Positions 7,901 through 9,383 of a stretch of 9,383 nt of DNA are shown piece after piece. Origin of the DNA: Lachnospiraceae bacterium (GTDB taxonomy: Bacteria > Bacillota > Clostridia > Lachnospirales > Lachnospiraceae). Both the position numbers and the translations under genes were made by a program. The notes under the pieces are model-generated. The model saw only the letters and a list, made by a program, of their open reading frames with translations, was not told where the DNA came from and did not search any database. Location of the stretch: assembly GCA_003447895.1 (NCBI GenBank), contig DLYC01000175.1, positions 3,837 to 13,219 of the forward strand, in the 5' to 3' direction. The stretch's first letter is position 1, and each line of letters begins with the position of its first letter.

Positions 7901-8415
7901 AGGGCGTAAGCAGCCTGGCCACCGGGACAGCGACCCTGAACAAGAACAGCGGCGCTCTCAATAAGGGCATGGCGGAGCTCAAGAGCGGAACAGGCACTCT
8001 CACAAAGAACAACAAGACGCTCAATGAGGGGGCTAAGAAGCTTGCTTCCGGCGCTTCTGAGTTGAACGGCGGCATGGAAAAGCTCGCGGAAGGCACGAAG
8101 ACGCTGGCGGAGAACAGCGGGAAACTCAATGACGGCGCATCCCAGCTCAGTGAGGGCGCGGCCAAGCTTGCGGACGGCATGTCGCAGATTTCCTCCGGCG
8201 CGCTGGAGCTTAAGGACGGTTGTGTCAAGCTCAACGAGGAGGGCGTCAGGAAGCTTGCGGATCTGTACAATACGGATGTCAAGTCCATCGACAACAGGCT
8301 CAGTATGATGAAGGATGCCGCGAAGTCCTATAAGACCTTCAGCGGAACGGCAAATCCGGAGCACACGAGAGTGAAATTCATTTATAAGGCAGACAGTATC
8401 GAGAAGAAGGACTGA
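4957..8415 (+). CDS. Exported giant Leu/Gly heptad-repeat protein, likely partner of the MMPL pump
   Basis: Exported 1152-residue protein built largely of X-X-X-Leu-X-X-Gly heptads, as in YhgE/Pip-type proteins (TIGR03057 style). The start has an ideal AGGAGG site at 4945-4950. Residues 1-25 are a signal peptide ending Ala-Leu-Ala; no lipobox, LPXTG motif or later membrane helix is seen. Order: beta-rich head about 80-300 (VPFTVMTGII at 201-210, VVVGMAFPGM at 234-243), acidic linker 303-325, heptad arm 1 about 326-600, a different central segment about 600-763 with an Ala/Gln-rich helix (702-720), heptad arm 2 about 764-1090, then a short tail ending in a beta strand (TRVKFIYKAD, 1137-1146). 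The only cysteines are Cys294 and Cys1089. Canonical YhgE/Pip and EsaA proteins have membrane helices at both ends; this one has none at the C-terminus. The MMPL pump 89 bases upstream could supply the membrane part. Pump-linked wall-spanning role is inference. Confidence 0.85.
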   Translation: MKRKQVMALFLAMIMSANMTMPALAAPAVTPVSAPTVSVFGSTYEEMKAGTQSITADDLAAAMLAVTGNGEQGTEVQGAEKEETVYVFTDATGKQKSMTVSSWLKNKDGADSLYDSSVLDNIENVKGDEGFTRNGESLTWDAKGNDIYYQGTTDKQPPILQKITYYLEGQEVTPEELAGKTGKVTIHIDYENTESYKDVYVPFTVMTGIIFSNDNVRNVEVDNGSVISEGKNTVVVGMAFPGMADSLQGAKEDAEHLLDEAEASRKSKDKVRDLEIPDSVEITMDASEFKMSTCMTMVFSGLLEEDDEIDEDHDSLLADMDEKMADLEKDGNDLADGAGELSDGIEEANDGTGELADGAGELADGIKEYTDGVSEVNKGAGQLADGTGTLVKGLPELTGGLKEYTDGVAKVDKGAGELKSGLKEYTDGVSEVNKGAGQLKSGTDKLAKNVPELTGGLKEYTDGVAKVDSGLETLVESLPDLTDGASTLSGGLEQAGGGVNDLTNGLSKLYAGTQKLSGSSEALKSGTDQLVAGASSLQEGLTTYTAGVKNAKDGSEKLLEGIEPLKEGADTLQTGIDTYAGAVRKAAGQVGEGAKNISNGVTDVKDKVDEIKTAKSQIGKLTKAASDVVTGASDLQKTVNDSILPVISEAAEAQADVDVDGAADAGVNEVGMLKAEEVSVAVDVYSAVYDSLPDTMTDEEKAAAASAAQSAAQSAAQGAAEDANNKLSEMATQGNVKIEKAAQKAAETAASDAKYDFSGFSKKASAAKSGLESVSEGLGGLSTGAKGVESGISGMESSVGDLLTEFGEIESGVSALKVGATALQGASGSLEEASDDLKEGAATLSGGLTQLKTGAGALDEGLGALDGNSQALLSGAAAISNGLSYTDPETGEKSGLAAGIAEYTDGVAALDEGTGKLYEGAKTLNAGMTELVKGSKKLDAGAQALSKGAGEIKAGTGTLASKNEALSSGAAALAEGATTLSKGVSSLATGTATLNKNSGALNKGMAELKSGTGTLTKNNKTLNEGAKKLASGASELNGGMEKLAEGTKTLAENSGKLNDGASQLSEGAAKLADGMSQISSGALELKDGCVKLNEEGVRKLADLYNTDVKSIDNRLSMMKDAAKSYKTFSGTANPEHTRVKFIYKADSIEKKD
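6049..6384 (+). repeat. 168-bp in-frame tandem duplication within the heptad gene
   Basis: Residues 365-420 and 421-476 align end to end with no gap. Both contain KEYTDGVSEVNKGAGQL, then PELTGGLKEYTDGVAKVD at the same offset. The unit is 56 residues, exactly eight heptads, so the coiled-coil register is kept. The two copies differ mainly at the linkers (ADGTGTLVKGL versus KSGTDKLAKNV) and at synonymous bases. Confidence 0.8.
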
Positions 8416-8463
8416 GGAACCTCGTTATAAGGGGAAATCGGGAATTCGTTAAGGATTGGGAAA

Positions 8464-9024
8464 ATGGGCAGTATCATTGTCATCTCGCTCGCACTTGCGC
8501 TGGGAACCTACGGGATCGCGGCGCAAAGAGGAGCGAATCTGGTAAGACTTGATCGATATACACTGATCATGTCAGCGATTTGGGGAATGCTGGAGCTCGC
8601 GTCCGGATTTGCGGGGTATGGCGCCGGCAGGTGGATTTTGGCAGATGAGGCGGTGTCCGGGAGCAGGGGTCTCCGCACTCATGTCCTGGCGGGCGCGCTG
8701 CTTGCGGCGGTCGGGATCAGCATGCTCCTTCAGGCGTTTCGGAAAAAGACCTTTCTGGAACACAGGATGGAGAGCGTTGACATCAGGACGGATATCCTCC
8801 TCTCCATGAAGCTGTGCCTTCAGGCGCTGCTCCTTGGGATTTCCTGCGGTCTGCTCATGGTGCCGCTGCAGGGCTTTATCCTGTGCGTGTTCGGCTTCTG
8901 CGCGGTCTTCGCGGGGATCGGATACGTCAGCGGGCGGGCCAACGGGGCGCTGTTCACGAACCAGGCCATCGGGCTTGGCGGGGGCCTCCTGTTCCTGCTG
9001 GGCGTACTGAACTTTAGATTTTGA
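8464..9024 (+). CDS. MntP-fold membrane protein lacking the metal-site aspartates
   Basis: Six-helix membrane protein of 186 residues, the length of the MntP manganese exporter. Resemblance runs the full length: GMLELASGFAGYGAG (41-55) matches GAVETLTPLIGWGMG of E. coli MntP at five positions including the Glu, and the C-terminal NQAIGLGGGLLFLLGV (166-181) matches the last MntP helix. MntP has a conserved Asp in helix 1 (Asp16 in E. coli, in SMDAFAAS) and another at the start of the second half (Asp118, in SLDAMAVG). Here the matching stretches read ALGTYGIAA (12-20) and CLQALLLG (118-125), so Gly14 or Tyr16 and Gln120 replace them. Manganese export is therefore doubtful; a changed substrate or non-transport role is possible. 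It starts 48 bases after the heptad gene with a weak AAGGA site and no terminator between, so it is probably in the same operon. Its stop lies inside an inverted repeat. Confidence 0.6.
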   Translation: MGSIIVISLALALGTYGIAAQRGANLVRLDRYTLIMSAIWGMLELASGFAGYGAGRWILADEAVSGSRGLRTHVLAGALLAAVGISMLLQAFRKKTFLEHRMESVDIRTDILLSMKLCLQALLLGISCGLLMVPLQGFILCVFGFCAVFAGIGYVSGRANGALFTNQAIGLGGGLLFLLGVLNFRF

Positions 9025-9097
9025 GTCAAGGGGACAGTCCCTCTGACTCAGATGCCTCCGGCTCTGAGTCAGAAGGGACTGTCCCCTTGACTCAAAA
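9019..9097. repeat. REP/BIME-like inverted pair at the convergent junction
   Basis: The left arm 9019-9052 and right arm 9063-9097 are reverse complements over 34 bases with one bulged base (A9074). The central part can add a 3-bp stem (GCC 9054-9056, GGC 9060-9062). Each arm is also an imperfect palindrome by itself: GAGTCA and TGACTC flank GGGGACAGTCCC. Palindromes with GAGTCA ends around GGGAC cores recur between genes in many Clostridia and resemble REP elements moved by RAYT (TnpA-REP) enzymes; that link is from memory and not tested here. The left arm includes the TGA stop (9022-9024) of the MntP-like gene. Confidence 0.75.
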
Positions 9098-9125
9098 AAG
9101 GGACTGCCGTAAGGCAGTCCCTTTT
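9096..9125. terminator. Bidirectional intrinsic terminator
   Basis: AAAAGGGACTGCC (9096-9108) pairs perfectly with GGCAGTCCCTTTT (9113-9125) around GTAA, a GNRA-type tetraloop on the plus strand. On the minus strand the stem is followed by six T, a strong terminator 11 bases past the mutase stop. On the plus strand only four T follow, weaker but usable for the operon arriving from the left. Confidence 0.85.
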
Positions 9126-9136
9126 GGTTCGATCGA

Positions 9137-9383
9137 TCAGCTGAAGATCGGCTTGATCGCCGCGGACAGCTCATCCTTTTCAGCCTGCGCCGCATCGAGA
9201 TCCTTGCCGAGTGTGGTGTAGTAAGCCTTGATCTTGGGCTCTGTGCCGGAAGGTCTGACCATGACCTTGGCGCCGTCCTCGAGTACGAAGGAGAGAACGT
9301 TTGCCTTGGGAAGGCCTGTGGTCTCGGGCTTTGCGTAATCGGTGACGGAAGCAACCGCCTTGCTGCCGAATGCTGCCGGAGGA
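9137..9383 (-). CDS. Phosphoglucomutase/phosphomannomutase, C-terminal fragment
   Basis: The last 81 residues of an alpha-D-phosphohexomutase run off the right edge; the start and catalytic serine loop are outside the window. Domain 4 is present: VMVRPSGTEPKIKAYY carries the phosphate-binding loop RPSGTEP, the family hallmark that grips the sugar phosphate. LPKANVLSFVLEDGAKV before it and the acidic helix LDAAQAEKDEL after it fit PgcA-type mutases, which interconvert glucose 6-phosphate and glucose 1-phosphate for envelope sugar and UDP-glucose supply. The frame is open from 9382 to the TGA at 9139-9137. The gene converges on the operon from the left, and nothing suggests a functional link. 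The choice between phosphoglucomutase and phosphomannomutase cannot be settled from this part. Confidence 0.93.
   Translation of the reverse strand, partial: PPAAFGSKAVASVTDYAKPETTGLPKANVLSFVLEDGAKVMVRPSGTEPKIKAYYTTLGKDLDAAQAEKDELSAAIKPIFS

Noticed and set aside
7573..8364. Minus-strand 263-residue open frame in arm 2
   Set aside because: Same cause: the repeats keep the opposite strand open. The Leu/Arg-rich product resembles no family.
9021..9221. Plus-strand open frame across the junction
   Set aside because: It consists of the inverted repeat, the terminator and the antisense of the mutase end.

Overview
The window looks like chromosome from a Gram-positive Clostridia, most likely Lachnospiraceae. 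This rests on the character of the proteins (a DUF1624 acyltransferase, a TVP38/TMEM64 protein, a TetR-MMPL-heptad repeat cluster and a PgcA-like phosphosugar mutase), on strong AGGAGG-type ribosome sites and on moderately high GC. No rRNA, tRNA, CRISPR array, phage gene or transposase gene is visible. The assignment is by pattern recognition only.

Layout: six complete genes read on the plus strand, and the 3' end of a seventh reads towards them from the right edge. (1) 167-982: polytopic DUF1624/HGSNAT-like acyltransferase, with a good promoter at 21-49. (2) 1206-1913: TVP38/TMEM64 (VTT domain) membrane protein with its own promoter candidate. Its stop codon lies in a three-copy 23-bp tandem repeat. 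(3) 1996-2562: TetR/AcrR regulator. (4) 2759-4867: MMPL-type RND transporter of 702 residues. (5) 4957-8415: exported 1152-residue protein built mostly of Leu/Gly heptads. (6) 8464-9024: MntP-fold membrane protein without the usual acidic metal ligands. (7) complement 9137-9383: C-terminus of a phosphoglucomutase/phosphomannomutase. No gene-free stretch exceeds 300 bases.

The core is genes 3-6. The 196-base gap between tetR and the transporter holds a 13-bp dyad over an extended -10, an intrinsic terminator, a second promoter and a third dyad, as expected for a locally regulated export operon. The transporter and the heptad protein probably form one envelope machine. The transporter has the paired Asp-Tyr proton relay. 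The heptad protein has a cleavable-looking signal peptide, a beta-rich head, two long heptad arms separated by a different central segment, and a terminal beta strand. It lacks the C-terminal membrane domain of YhgE/Pip proteins. It has exactly two cysteines, one at the base of each arm, which suggests an antiparallel hairpin pinned by a disulfide. Substrate and assembly are unknown.

The convergent junction at 9019-9125 holds a large REP/BIME-like inverted pair that includes the stop codon of gene 6, followed by a bidirectional terminator.
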